NCBI GenBank assembly: GCA_945273835.1
Contig: CALYPL010000004.1
Coordinates: forward strand, 1 to 64,000
Direction: 5' to 3'
Length of the DNA stretch: 64,000 nt
From: an uncultured Dysgonomonas sp.
Lineage (GTDB): Bacteria > Bacteroidota > Bacteroidia > Bacteroidales > Dysgonomonadaceae
Part shown: piece by piece, positions 10,461 through 21,219 of the stretch
How positions within the stretch are numbered: position 1 is the stretch's first letter
Layout of the letters: every line of letters starts with the position of its first letter
Notes under the pieces: model-generated
What the model was told of the DNA's origin: nothing
Database searches by the model: none
Seen by the model: only the letters and a program-made list of their open reading frames with translations
Program-made: the position numbers and the translations under genes

Positions 10461-10484
10461 AATGCTTCTTAATCAAGAAGCATT
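10461..10484 (-). terminator. Intrinsic terminator of ompH-like gene
   Basis: Perfect 10-bp hairpin AATGCTTCTT-NNNN-AAGAAGCATT followed on - by a long T tract. Confidence 0.85.
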
Positions 10485-10504
10485 CTAAATATACGAGGTT
10501 ATTT

Positions 10505-11026
10505 TTATTTTATTCCGAGCTTCTTTTTTACTAACTGACTGATGTCCATAGCTTCAGGTGTTACAAAGACAATAGCCGGATTGGATAAGTCATAAATACA
10601 AATTAATCGCTGCTCTATACCAACTTCTTGAATTGCATCTTTAACTTTTTTACGCAATGGCAAGAGTAAATCCCGCTCTTGTGTATCAATATCGTTTTGG
10701 GCAATTTTCATAAAATCTGTGATACTGTTTTCTAATTCCTTCAGCTCCTGCATTCGGCGTAAGCGTATATTCTCTGCCATTGTGGTCTGATAAGAAATAA
10801 AATCAGAATACTTTTTATTGTATTCATTCTGCATCGACTGCAATTCAGTTTTATAACTATTATTCAGTTCCGTTAGTTTCTCGGTAGCTTTAACTCGTTC
10901 AGGCATAGCATCTAATATCTGATCTGAATCAATAAATGCGATCTGCTGCGCTGTTTGTGCCGACAAACCTAACGACAGGGTCAACATCAGAAATAATAAA
11001 GATGTAATAAAAAAGCTCTTTTTCAT
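10505..11026 (-). CDS. OmpH/Skp family outer-membrane chaperone
   Basis: 173 aa, signal peptide, 'QIAFIDSDQILDAMPE', coiled-coil middle. Confidence 0.88.
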   Translation of the reverse strand: MKKSFFITSLLFLMLTLSLGLSAQTAQQIAFIDSDQILDAMPERVKATEKLTELNNSYKTELQSMQNEYNKKYSDFISYQTTMAENIRLRRMQELKELENSITDFMKIAQNDIDTQERDLLLPLRKKVKDAIQEVGIEQRLICIYDLSNPAIVFVTPEAMDISQLVKKKLGIK

Positions 11027-11213
11027 TGTTTTAAATAGTTAATTCCGATGAATTATATTGTTCAAGACGTATTAAAACTTTAATAATTTGTTGGCTGTGT
11101 TTTTCGGCGATATCTACCGATATCGCCGCTTCTTTTTTAGGTTAGATCTGTTTTGTCATCAACGATCAATTGGTAATGAAAACTTTCAGCCATACAAAGT
11201 AATTATACTTCTA

Positions 11214-14159
11214 TTACAATGTTTTCTTCACTTCTATTTCCTCGAACGCTTCTATCACATCTCCAACTTTGATGTCGTTATAATTATGGATGTTTAATCC
11301 GCATTCATAGCCTGAGGCGACTTCTTTTACATCGTCTTTGAAACGTTTCAACGAACCAAGTTCTCCTGAATATATCACGATACCGTCACGGATAAGTCTG
11401 ATTTTATTAGAACGTTTTATTTTACCTTCTTTAACCATACATCCGGCAACTGTACCAACTTTGGTAATCTTAAATACTTCACGAACTTCAACATAAGCAG
11501 TCTGCTCCTCTTTAATTTCAGGAGAAAGCATACCTTCCATAGCTTGTTTAACTTCTTCTATGGCATCATATATAATTGAATATAGTCTGATTTCAACACC
11601 ATCGTGCTCGGCTGCTCTACGTGCCGCTTGTGATGGACGCACCTGAAATCCGATTATGATGGCATCTGAAGCGGCAGCTAATGTAATATCTGATTCTGAT
11701 ATCTGACCGACAGCTTTGTGAATAACATTGACTTGTATCTCTTCTGTAGAGAGACGTATCAGTGAGTCGGATAATGCTTCAACTGATCCATCCACATCAC
11801 CTTTGACAATTACGTTAAGCTGTTGGAAATTACCGATTGCTATTCGACGTCCTATATCATCAAGGGTAAGTATTTTTTGTGTACGCAACCCTTGTTCACG
11901 TTGCAATTGTTCTCGTTTCGAAGCTATTTCGCGTGCTTCCTGTTCAGATTCCAAAACATGGAATATATCACCAGCCTGTGGAGCGCCGTTCAATCCTAAG
12001 ATTAATGCCGGAGCTGACGGCAAAGCTGTTTCTATGTTTTGATTTCGTTCGTTGAACATCGCTTTGACACGTCCGAAATATGTACCTGCTAATACAATAT
12101 CGCCTTTTTTAAGTGTTCCGTTTGAAACCAGAACAGTTGACAGATAACCACGTCCTTTATCGAGTGATGATTCGATGATTGTACCAACGGCTCTGCGGTT
12201 CGGATTAGCTTTTAGTTCAAGTAAATCAGCTTCAAGTAATACTTTTTCAAGTAATTCATCTACCCCTATACCTTGTTTAGCCGAAATATCCTGCGATTGG
12301 TATTTTCCACCCCATGATTCAACAAGATAATTCATTCCGGCAAGAGTTTCTTTTATTTTATCCGGATTTGCACCGGGTTTATCTATTTTATTGATTGCAA
12401 ATACAATCGGAACGCCTGCCGCTGAAGCATGATTGATTGCTTCAATTGTTTGTGGCATGACATTATCATCGGCAGCAACTATAATTATGGCTATATCCGT
12501 AACTTTAGCTCCACGGGCACGCATAGCTGTAAAGGCTTCGTGACCGGGAGTATCAAGGAATGTTATCTTACGCCCTGACTTTAACTTCACATTATAAGCA
12601 CCTATATGTTGCGTAATACCTCCGGCTTCGCCGGCAATAACGTTTGTATTTCGAATATTATCAAGCAATGATGTTTTACCATGGTCCACATGTCCCATCA
12701 CTGTAACGATAGGAGCACGAGGTTCCAAGTCTTCTTCTTTGTCTTCTTCTTCTGATATGGCTTCAACAACTTCTGCGCTTACATATTCGGTTTTGAATCC
12801 AAATTCTTCGGCTACGATATTGATTGTTTCCGCATCAAGACGCTGATTGATAGACACCATCATACCAATGCTCATACAGGTGGAGATTACCTTAACAACA
12901 GGAACATTCATCATATTAGCCAAATCGTTTGCTGTAACAAATTCTGTAATCTGCAATACATGGCTGCTGAGCTCTTGCTGTTCGAGTTCTTCCTGTTGAC
13001 GTTGGTTTATGGCGTCACGTTTTTCTTTTCTATATTTTGCGCCCTTATTTTTGCCGCCTTTGCTTGTTAGACGTGCAAGGGTTTCTTTTATTTGTCTTTG
13101 TACTTCTTCTTCGTTGACCTCTGTTTTAACGACTGATTTACGCACGTGCGGTTTGCCTTTATCTCCGTTGCCTGAACGTGCAGGGAAACCTCCTTGATTG
13201 ATACCTTTTTCAATATCAACTTTTCCTTTCTTTATACGATTGCGTTTCTTCTTTTTGCTGTCATCAGAGTCGTCAGTCGCTGCCTTGTTTTTTCGCTGTT
13301 GTTCTTCAACAGATTCTTTTTTCAACAGTTTGACTGTATTTTCTTTGACTTTTTTCTGATCGAGCTCTCGTTCTAATCGTTCTTTTTTCTTCTCTGCTTT
13401 AGTTTTTTTGGCAGGTCTGGTCTTATCGTTTATGGCGTTAAGGTCAATTGTTCCCTTAACTACAATATTCGATTTTAAAGTTGGTCGGTCATTCAAACGG
13501 AAGATTTCTTCTTCTCCATTATTTTGAGATGTTGACTGCTCACTTACAGGTTCTGAATTTTCCTGAACAGCTTCCTTTTCAGTTGTTTCTGATGGGACTT
13601 CTTGCACAGATGGTTTTTCAGATTTGTCTACATTCACTGGTTCTTTAGCTTTAACTGGCTCATTTTGTTCAACTTTTGGCTTAACTTCTTCGTCAGTTTT
13701 TTTAGATTCTGCTATTGGTTCTTCAGCCGGCTTAGGTTGAACTTCTTCAACTTTAGCTTCTTCTTTATTGGATTTTTCGTTTTCCTGATGAGGATTAACG
13801 TGCTTTTTCTTCTTATTCAGACTATCCAAATCAATCTTGTCTACAATCTGAATATGAGGTTTAATATCTTCGGGAAATTCAATCTTAATTTCTTCAACTT
13901 CTGTTGCCTCTTCTTTTGATTCAGATTCTTTATTTTTCTCGCTTTGCTCAGCTTCCCTCTTTTGTTCTTTTTTCCGATTCAATAAAGCCTCCATATCTTT
14001 ATCTTTCCCAAATTCTTTTACTAACAATTCGTGTTGATTGCTATCAATTTTGGTGTTGGGATTTGATTCGACATCAAAGCCTTTACTGTGAAGAAAATCA
14101 ACTAATGTGCTGATTCCTATGTTCAGATCTTTGGATATTTTTATTAATCGTATAGACAT
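11214..14159 (-). CDS. infB: Translation initiation factor IF-2
   Basis: 981 aa; G-domain '[16 protein letters not shown]', 'DTPGHEAF'; long K/E-rich N-terminal region. Confidence 0.97.
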   Translation of the reverse strand: MSIRLIKISKDLNIGISTLVDFLHSKGFDVESNPNTKIDSNQHELLVKEFGKDKDMEALLNRKKEQKREAEQSEKNKESESKEEATEVEEIKIEFPEDIKPHIQIVDKIDLDSLNKKKKHVNPHQENEKSNKEEAKVEEVQPKPAEEPIAESKKTDEEVKPKVEQNEPVKAKEPVNVDKSEKPSVQEVPSETTEKEAVQENSEPVSEQSTSQNNGEEEIFRLNDRPTLKSNIVVKGTIDLNAINDKTRPAKKTKAEKKKERLERELDQKKVKENTVKLLKKESVEEQQRKNKAATDDSDDSKKKKRNRIKKGKVDIEKGINQGGFPARSGNGDKGKPHVRKSVVKTEVNEEEVQRQIKETLARLTSKGGKNKGAKYRKEKRDAINQRQQEELEQQELSSHVLQITEFVTANDLANMMNVPVVKVISTCMSIGMMVSINQRLDAETINIVAEEFGFKTEYVSAEVVEAISEEEDKEEDLEPRAPIVTVMGHVDHGKTSLLDNIRNTNVIAGEAGGITQHIGAYNVKLKSGRKITFLDTPGHEAFTAMRARGAKVTDIAIIIVAADDNVMPQTIEAINHASAAGVPIVFAINKIDKPGANPDKIKETLAGMNYLVESWGGKYQSQDISAKQGIGVDELLEKVLLEADLLELKANPNRRAVGTIIESSLDKGRGYLSTVLVSNGTLKKGDIVLAGTYFGRVKAMFNERNQNIETALPSAPALILGLNGAPQAGDIFHVLESEQEAREIASKREQLQREQGLRTQKILTLDDIGRRIAIGNFQQLNVIVKGDVDGSVEALSDSLIRLSTEEIQVNVIHKAVGQISESDITLAAASDAIIIGFQVRPSQAARRAAEHDGVEIRLYSIIYDAIEEVKQAMEGMLSPEIKEEQTAYVEVREVFKITKVGTVAGCMVKEGKIKRSNKIRLIRDGIVIYSGELGSLKRFKDDVKEVASGYECGLNIHNYNDIKVGDVIEAFEEIEVKKTL

Positions 14160-14255
14160 ATATTATTTTAATTCTAATCAAAAGTTGAGTGTATCTGTAT
14201 AAAGCTAACAGGACACAAATGTATTAAGAATTGACAGAAGTACCAAATAAGAGTA

Positions 14256-15512
14256 TTATTCTTCTTCCTCAAATTCAGCTTTTAAGATATCCATAACTTC
14301 AGCAACGGTATCTTCTTCAAGATCTGCTTCGGCTGCGATTTTCTCTTTCGGCATAGACAATACATTTTTAGCTGTTACGCAACCGATTTTCTTAAGTTGG
14401 TCAATAACCCATCCGTCAATTTCGTCACGGAACTCGTCAAGATAGATATCTTCTTCGTCAAGATCGTCAATATCACGATATACTTCTAATGTATAACCGG
14501 TAAGCATATCGGCAAGTTTTATATTCATCCCGCCTTTACCTATCGCCAATGAAACTTCTTCGGGTCTCATCAATACCTCTGCACGTTTTTCTTCTTCATG
14601 AATTTTCACAGATGATATTTTTGCTGGACTTAAAGCACGCTGTATAAATAGATTGGTATTCGGTGTAAAATTGATAATGTCGATGTTCTCATTTCTCAAT
14701 TCACGTACAATTCCATGTATACGAGACCCTTTCATACCCACACAAGCACCAACAGGATCAATACGGTCGTCGTAAGATTCAACTGCAACTTTGGCTCTTT
14801 CACCGGGTATACGTGCAATGCGTTTGATAGTTATCAGTCCATCGTTTATTTCAGGAACTTCAAGCTCAAGCAGGCGTTCCAGGAAAACAGGCGAAGTTCT
14901 GGATAAAATGATTTTTGGGTTGTTATTTTTATTTTCAACTCTTTCAACAATGGCTCTTACCTGTTCTCCTTTACGAAAGAAATCTGAAGGTATCTGTTCG
15001 TTTGTAGGTAACAGCATTTCGTTTTTTTCGTCATCAAGCAAGAGTATTTCTTTTTTCCAGATCTGATAAACTTCTCCTGAAACAATCTCACCTATTCTCT
15101 CGCTATATTTATTAAAAAGATTTTCTTTCTGTAATTCTAATATTTTGGATGTAAGTGTCTGACGTAGGTTAAGTATGGCACGACGACCGAAATCTTCAAA
15201 AAACACTTCATCTGTTACTTCCTCACCTACTTCAAAGTCTTCATCTATTTTTTTTGCATCTGTAAGTGAAATCTGAGTGTTTTCGTCTTCTAATTCTTCA
15301 TCTTCTACGACTGTTCGATTGCGCCAAATCTCAAGGTCGCCTTTATCGGGGTTAATAATAACATCATAGTTATCGTTTGAGCCGAACAACTTTGCGATTA
15401 CATTGCGAAACGATTCTTCTAAAACACTGATCATCGTCATCCTGTCAATATTTTTCAGTTCTTTGAATTCTGAAAATGTATCAATCAAACTGACAGTTTC
15501 TTTCTTAGCCAT
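14256..15512 (-). CDS. nusA: Transcription termination/antitermination protein NusA
   Basis: 418 aa; S1/KH motifs 'DPVGACVGMKGSRI', 'VSLAIGKGGMNIKLA'. Confidence 0.96.
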   Translation of the reverse strand: MAKKETVSLIDTFSEFKELKNIDRMTMISVLEESFRNVIAKLFGSNDNYDVIINPDKGDLEIWRNRTVVEDEELEDENTQISLTDAKKIDEDFEVGEEVTDEVFFEDFGRRAILNLRQTLTSKILELQKENLFNKYSERIGEIVSGEVYQIWKKEILLLDDEKNEMLLPTNEQIPSDFFRKGEQVRAIVERVENKNNNPKIILSRTSPVFLERLLELEVPEINDGLITIKRIARIPGERAKVAVESYDDRIDPVGACVGMKGSRIHGIVRELRNENIDIINFTPNTNLFIQRALSPAKISSVKIHEEEKRAEVLMRPEEVSLAIGKGGMNIKLADMLTGYTLEVYRDIDDLDEEDIYLDEFRDEIDGWVIDQLKKIGCVTAKNVLSMPKEKIAAEADLEEDTVAEVMDILKAEFEEEE

Positions 15513-15518
15513 AATATA

Positions 15519-15986
15519 TTATTTAAACCTTATTATTTGTTTTGTATATTTTACTTCGCTATAACTAAAAGGGAGGTCTTCGAGAACTTCAACTTTACGT
15601 TTTGAGCCCTCGGGTTTGACTTTTTTTGAAATTGTTATAATAAAACCGTTTTCGTCCGCTGATTTAAGAACACCAGACATTTTTTTTCCTTCTTTTGTCA
15701 ATATTTCTATTTCTCGTCCGATATTCTTTTGGTATTGACGAGGCAATTTAAAGGGTGAAGTAAGTCCGGCTGAACCAACTTCAAGTTCAAAATCTTCCAC
15801 ATCCCGATCAAGACCAGCTTCAATCTTACGGCTGACAGCAATACAATCTTCAATCCCAATGGGAGCTTCGCTATCGAGTTCGATTGTTATTATGTTACCT
15901 GCACGAACTGTTATGTCAACAACAAACATTTGTGTGCCGCTTATAGCTTGTTCGACCAGATTTTTTATTAATTCTTTTGCTATCAT
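15519..15986 (-). CDS. rimP: Ribosome maturation factor RimP
   Basis: 155 aa; 'CIAVSRKIEAGLD...DFELEVGSAGLTSPFK'; upstream of nusA-infB. Confidence 0.93.
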   Translation of the reverse strand: MIAKELIKNLVEQAISGTQMFVVDITVRAGNIITIELDSEAPIGIEDCIAVSRKIEAGLDRDVEDFELEVGSAGLTSPFKLPRQYQKNIGREIEILTKEGKKMSGVLKSADENGFIITISKKVKPEGSKRKVEVLEDLPFSYSEVKYTKQIIRFK

Positions 15987-15989
15987 ATA

Positions 15990-16021
15990 TTTAAAAATAA
16001 AAGGAAGCTACCGCCTCCTTT
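15990..16021 (-). promoter_or_regulatory. Terminator-like hairpin in the rimP-nusA-infB leader
   Basis: Minus strand AAAGGAGGC-GGTA-GCTTCCTTT then TATTTTT; 9-bp stem with one G-U; lies between a consensus promoter and the rimP ATG. Confidence 0.65.
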
Positions 16022-16035
16022 ACCTCTTAGTTCTA

Positions 16036-16067
16036 CAAAGATATACTTTTTTTGAACCTTTTGCAAA
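16036..16067 (-). promoter_or_regulatory. Bacteroidota consensus promoter for rimP-nusA-infB
   Basis: Minus strand TTTG (16064-16067) - N20 - TATCTTTG (16036-16043). Confidence 0.75.
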
Positions 16068-16107
16068 TTTATTTAATTAAAATCCTAAAATATGCGCTCG
16101 TGTAATC

Positions 16108-18396
16108 TTACTTGTCCCGTTTTCCATTACTTGGTGCTGTATTCACATGTTGCAATCTATTGACAAATTTTACTCCATTAATTTTAGAAATTAGAGAACA
16201 TAGTCTTTTCAAATTTTCTAAATCATGTACATAAACCACAGCTTTACCTTCAAAAATACCATCGTTCGATTCAATCATAAAACTTTTGATATTAAGAGAA
16301 TTGGTTGAGATAAGTTCAGTTATATCGTTTAACATTCCTACTCTATCTATTCCTGAAATAAAAATTGTTGAAAGAAAAGGCTGCTTATACGATTCTCCCC
16401 ATTGAAGATTAACGATACGATTACCATGACTGGCTTTCAATTTTAAGCCGATCGGACAGTTTATTTCATGAACATCAACCTGATTATCGTTTTGCAGGTA
16501 TCCGAATATTTTGTCACCTGGAATAGGGTTACAACATGTAGCAATATGAAAATTTTTGGCAAGTAAATCAGACTGAAGAATATACGTCTTTTTCGGATCA
16601 ATTGTTTCGTATCCAAGCTGCGTTTTCACCTGCTCCCCATTATCTTTTTTCACTACATTGTAGAATTGTTTGAGATAACGCACAAAAACATTGACCGAAT
16701 GCTGTTTTTTATCTGACAGTACAGTTCCTATTCTCTGGGGCAGATCTATCTCATGACTACCAATTGCATAAAGCAAATCTTCTTTGTTATGCTTTTTATA
16801 GTAATCAAGCATCTTATTCATGATTGTGGGTGTCATCTCAAGGGAAGCATCTGACATGATTTTCTGAAGAATACTCTCTCCCTCTTTGATTTGATCACGC
16901 CTAAATTTACGCAAAGCATATTCTATTTTTGAACGTGCCTTACCTGTTGTGACTATGGTAAGCCATTCTGATTTGGGCATCTGCAACTTTGACGTCAATA
17001 TTTCGACCTGATCGCCACTTAATAATTTTTGAGACAAGGGAACTAATTTATGATTTACTTTAGCTCCAATACAATGGTCGCCAATTCTTGAATGCAAATC
17101 ATATGCAAAATCAAGTGCAGTGGCTCCTTGTGGCAAGGTGCGTATTTCTCCTTTTGGAGTGAAGACAAATATTTCCGAGGCGAATAGATTTAGTTTTATC
17201 GTATCAAGAAAGTCCATCGCATTTGGACTTGGGCTTTCAAGAATTTCTTTTACGGTTTTCAACCATTTATCCAATTCATTATCTTCCTCCACTTTTCCTT
17301 CCTTATACTTCCAATGTGCAGCAAAACCTTTTTCTGCTATATCATCCATGCGCCTACTGCGGATTTGTATCTCAATCCACTGCCCGTCGGGCCCCATCAC
17401 TGTCAGATGCAAAGCCTGATATCCATTAGCTTTAGGACTGCTAACCCAGTCACGAATCCGGTCGGGGCGAAGTTTATAAGTGTCTGTTATTATTGAATAT
17501 ATATCCCAACAACGTTTTTTCTCGTCAATTCCGGGTTCGCTCTCGAAGATAATACGCACAGCAAATATATCGTAAATCTCCTCAAAAGGAACACCCTTGG
17601 TTTTCATTTTATTCCAAATAGAATAAACTGATTTCTCACGAGCCCGAATCTCATATTCAAAACCTAAATTATTTAGCTTAGAAATGATTGGTTTAGCAAA
17701 ATGTTCGTAAATATCAGCCCGTTTATATTGTGTAGATTTTAGTTTTTCGGATATTTCTTTATATACTTCAGGATTTTCCCATTTGAAACTCAACTCTTCG
17801 AGCTCAGTTTTTATAGCAAACAATCCTAAGCGATGTGCTAGAGGGGCATAAATATACATAGTTTCTCCAGCTATTTTATATTGCTTTGCCGGACTCATTG
17901 AGCCAAGGGTACGCATATTGTGGAGACGATCGGCAATTTTAATTAGAATAACACGTATATCATCCGACATGGTTAGTAGCAGTTTTCTGAAATTTTCGGC
18001 TTGCGCTGAAACATTATCTCCAAACATGCCACTGGATATTTTAGTAAGTCCGTCAACAATCTGTGCTATTTTAGGGTCAAAGATTGTTCGTATATCCTCA
18101 ACTGTATATTCTGTATCTTCAACTACATCGTGAAGCAGTGCGGCACATATAGACGTTGATCCTAAACCTATCTCTCCGCAAACTATCCGGGCTACGGCAA
18201 TAGGGTGCATTATATATGGTTCACCTGAACGACGACGAGCACCTTTATGAGCCTCTTTAGCCAATAAAAATGCTTTTTGAATTAGATTAACTTTCCGTCT
18301 GTGGTTGGTAGCCAGATAATCTTTTATCAGAGCGTTATATTCGCTCTCTATCATGGCTTCTTCAGTTTGTTGGCTGTTTATGTTTTCTTTACCCAT
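16108..18396 (-). CDS. rel: RelA/SpoT bifunctional (p)ppGpp synthetase/hydrolase
   Basis: 762 aa; HD domain 'AALLHDVVEDTEYTVEDI', synthetase 'DRIRDWVSSPKANGYQALH', TGS and ACT regions. Confidence 0.96.
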   Translation of the reverse strand: MGKENINSQQTEEAMIESEYNALIKDYLATNHRRKVNLIQKAFLLAKEAHKGARRRSGEPYIMHPIAVARIVCGEIGLGSTSICAALLHDVVEDTEYTVEDIRTIFDPKIAQIVDGLTKISSGMFGDNVSAQAENFRKLLLTMSDDIRVILIKIADRLHNMRTLGSMSPAKQYKIAGETMYIYAPLAHRLGLFAIKTELEELSFKWENPEVYKEISEKLKSTQYKRADIYEHFAKPIISKLNNLGFEYEIRAREKSVYSIWNKMKTKGVPFEEIYDIFAVRIIFESEPGIDEKKRCWDIYSIITDTYKLRPDRIRDWVSSPKANGYQALHLTVMGPDGQWIEIQIRSRRMDDIAEKGFAAHWKYKEGKVEEDNELDKWLKTVKEILESPSPNAMDFLDTIKLNLFASEIFVFTPKGEIRTLPQGATALDFAYDLHSRIGDHCIGAKVNHKLVPLSQKLLSGDQVEILTSKLQMPKSEWLTIVTTGKARSKIEYALRKFRRDQIKEGESILQKIMSDASLEMTPTIMNKMLDYYKKHNKEDLLYAIGSHEIDLPQRIGTVLSDKKQHSVNVFVRYLKQFYNVVKKDNGEQVKTQLGYETIDPKKTYILQSDLLAKNFHIATCCNPIPGDKIFGYLQNDNQVDVHEINCPIGLKLKASHGNRIVNLQWGESYKQPFLSTIFISGIDRVGMLNDITELISTNSLNIKSFMIESNDGIFEGKAVVYVHDLENLKRLCSLISKINGVKFVNRLQHVNTAPSNGKRDK

Positions 18397-18419
18397 CTTA
18401 CGATATAGAATAAGTAAAG

Positions 18420-18449
18420 CAAAAATAGCAAAAAGGACAATATGTCAAA
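18420..18449 (-). promoter_or_regulatory. Consensus promoter for rel
   Basis: Minus strand TTTG (18446-18449) - N18 - TATTTTTG (18420-18427) in the short gap upstream of rel. Confidence 0.65.
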
Positions 18450-18462
18450 CTCTTGACTATTA

Positions 18463-20469
18463 TTATTTTTCTTTATATTGTGATGATATTGATTTGTTTG
18501 AGGCTAACGTTTCATTTGTAGAACTGTCATTCAGTTCTGCATTCATTGAGTTATCAATATTTTTTTGAGGTAGATAAATTAACAACCTTTGACCGACTTT
18601 AGCTATTCCGGATGATAATTTATTCCATGTCATTATATCTTTTCTCGACACATTATAGTGTTTTGCTATCTGAGGGATAGTTTCACCAATACGTACTTTA
18701 TGATATATTATCTGATTCTCACTAATTTCATTGTGATCATTTTTCTGACTGATATTGACAGCAATCATTTTGGATAATGGAGATATATGTTCTTTCTCAA
18801 CTTGAGTCTTATAATCATTCCACTGAGCGAGCAAAGAACTATCATCCGTCGTAATTGTTAAAACCATAGGTTGAGGGTATTCAATTTTTTGCTCTATTTC
18901 AACCATTTCGGTTTTTACAATCTTTATTTTTTTACCCGCTACAATGTTATCCCCTTTTAAGTTGTTCCATTTTTTTAGCTGTGAAACCTGGACACCATTA
19001 ATGTCGGCGATTTTAGCTAACCTATCTCCTTTTTTAATTGTATAATAAGTTGTTATAGTATGAGGTTTTGAAACTTTTATTGTCTTGGTAAGTACGGATT
19101 TAGCGTTATCAGGCTGTGCAGAAATAATAATATTTTCTTTAACATCAGCTTCACTTGTATTTGTCTGAGCAAGCTCTTTTTCAGGTTGTTTAGTTATTGT
19201 TTTAGAAGATACTATTATTTTTTTACCGACACTTAACATTGATTTAGAGCCTAAACCGTTCCATCGTTGTAATTGAGCTACGGTAACCCCATACTTATTT
19301 GCTATACTACCTAATGACTCGCCTCTTTTTACTCTATGAATACGTTGAAGTTTTTCAGAGCCTGGTCCAACAACATCTAAGCCTGCTACTTTGCGATGAG
19401 TCAGCAATTCTTGCATGCGATGTGCATAGATTGTATCATTATTATCTATAAACGAAGTTATTTTATCAATAGGTAAATTCAACGCATATTCTTTGTATGT
19501 TCCGGGTATTATATCGTTCTTAAATTGGGGATTATAGGTACGAATATCTTCAATCGGAATATTAAGAACTTCAGCAACCTGTTGCAGATGCAGATTTTTG
19601 TTAATCATTACACTATCCATAGCCGGTGGATAATTACAAACCGCAGGACATATATTATGATCTTTGTAATAGTTCATAATGTATGTGGCAGCAATAAATG
19701 CTGGTACATATCCACGAGTTTCACGAGGAAGATATGGGTATATAGCCCAATAGTCGGTTTGTCCGCCACTACGTCTAATAGCTTTATTTACATTTCCGGG
19801 ACCGCAGTTATATGCGGCAATTACTAAATTCCAATCACCGTATATACTATACATATCTTTTAAATATCTTACTGCGGCTTCTGTCGATTTCAGAGGATCA
19901 CGACGATCATCGACAAGGCTATTTATCTCAAGGTTATATAATTTACCTGTCCCTGCCATAAACTGCCATAAACCTGTTGCTCCCACTCTTGAACGTGCTA
20001 TAGGGTTTAATGCAGATTCTATTACCGGCAAGTATTTAAGTTCAAGTGGAAGTCCTTCTTTGTCAAGTACATTCTCAAACATTGGGAAATAATAAGCACC
20101 TTGTCCAAGCATATAGCTGACCAATTGCTTACGCTTACCTGCATACATTTCAATATATTGTTTAACCACGGGATTGAACACCAATTCCATGCGTGTTGGT
20201 AATGCATATAGCCGATTAATGTATGCTGAGTCTTGTAGGGTAACCACATCGTCATTCTGAACTGAACAGTTAGAAGGATAACGCAAATCTTTCCCCCATT
20301 GTGATAGCAACTTATCATAATTCTGTTCCATATCAACAGGGTACACAATATGGTTGTCAGTTATTGTGTCTTTGGGTGATAATGGAACATTTTGCGCAAC
20401 AACATAGTTTCCTAATGTTGTGTAAAGAAAAATTTGTATCAGTGTAAATATTTTTTTCATCTTCATCAT
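18463..20469 (-). CDS. MltD-like lytic transglycosylase with three LysM domains
   Basis: SLT motif 'ESALNPIARSRVGATGLWQFM', 'AAYNCGPGNV'; three LysM-like repeats. Confidence 0.93.
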   Translation of the reverse strand: MMKMKKIFTLIQIFLYTTLGNYVVAQNVPLSPKDTITDNHIVYPVDMEQNYDKLLSQWGKDLRYPSNCSVQNDDVVTLQDSAYINRLYALPTRMELVFNPVVKQYIEMYAGKRKQLVSYMLGQGAYYFPMFENVLDKEGLPLELKYLPVIESALNPIARSRVGATGLWQFMAGTGKLYNLEINSLVDDRRDPLKSTEAAVRYLKDMYSIYGDWNLVIAAYNCGPGNVNKAIRRSGGQTDYWAIYPYLPRETRGYVPAFIAATYIMNYYKDHNICPAVCNYPPAMDSVMINKNLHLQQVAEVLNIPIEDIRTYNPQFKNDIIPGTYKEYALNLPIDKITSFIDNNDTIYAHRMQELLTHRKVAGLDVVGPGSEKLQRIHRVKRGESLGSIANKYGVTVAQLQRWNGLGSKSMLSVGKKIIVSSKTITKQPEKELAQTNTSEADVKENIIISAQPDNAKSVLTKTIKVSKPHTITTYYTIKKGDRLAKIADINGVQVSQLKKWNNLKGDNIVAGKKIKIVKTEMVEIEQKIEYPQPMVLTITTDDSSLLAQWNDYKTQVEKEHISPLSKMIAVNISQKNDHNEISENQIIYHKVRIGETIPQIAKHYNVSRKDIMTWNKLSSGIAKVGQRLLIYLPQKNIDNSMNAELNDSSTNETLASNKSISSQYKEK

Positions 20470-20482
20470 CTTCTTCTTTTGC

Positions 20483-21202
20483 TTAAAATGTAATATTACA
20501 TTGCAATCCTATTGAATATTTAGAAAATGCTGACGGTCCGGAAATAACGGGCATCAAATTCATAGACAAGTCGGGTGAAATGTCAAAATGATATAGTTGA
20601 GCGTCAACATAAGCATCTATCATACATAAGGCATATAATCCTACACCTACAATTATAGCTAAGTCACGATTTTGCCTAAAAGTATCTTTTTGACGTTTTA
20701 GTCGTGACTCAAGTTGCTTTTTTTTTGCTTCGTCATGCATTATTTCGTAATAGCTGTAAGGCGTAAATCTTGTCCAGCTATCACCTGTATCGAGAACTAA
20801 TTCTTTATAGGCTTTTGAATAATCTTTATAATAGCGTCCATTCCAAGATATACCGTACACTACTCCGAAAAATCCTCCGTAAACAATAGGTAATTTCCAA
20901 TATTTACGGTTATAAGCCTGCCCTAATCCCGGAAAAATAGCAGAATAGATAAGTGCTCTTTTGGGTTGAGGATTAAAATCCTTTTTGGTGTTGATTATTA
21001 TTGAGTCTTTACCTAATGCTATTTGAGCCTTTGTATGAGTGATACTTAGTGTATCTTTCGGATTAAGCACGGAAAGGCTTTCATTTCTGTTTTTTTCTAC
21101 ATGCAAGATATCTTGCTCCTGAGCATTGACTAAAGATAGAATACTCGTTAATAACAGAGATAAACATATTAATATACCTTTCTTCATAGTCCGGTATTTC
21201 AC
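20483..21202 (-). CDS. DUF5683-family membrane protein
   Basis: 239 aa; 'PKRALIYSAIFPGLGQAYNRKYWKLPIVYGGF'. Confidence 0.85.
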   Translation of the reverse strand: MKYRTMKKGILICLSLLLTSILSLVNAQEQDILHVEKNRNESLSVLNPKDTLSITHTKAQIALGKDSIIINTKKDFNPQPKRALIYSAIFPGLGQAYNRKYWKLPIVYGGFFGVVYGISWNGRYYKDYSKAYKELVLDTGDSWTRFTPYSYYEIMHDEAKKKQLESRLKRQKDTFRQNRDLAIIVGVGLYALCMIDAYVDAQLYHFDISPDLSMNLMPVISGPSAFSKYSIGLQCNITF

Positions 21203-21219
21203 GGAATCGTTTTTATTAT

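Noticed and set aside
13602-13919. 105-aa extremely Phe/Trp-rich plus-strand ORF
   Set aside because: Antisense of the K/E-rich infB N-terminal region; composition is a mirror artefact.
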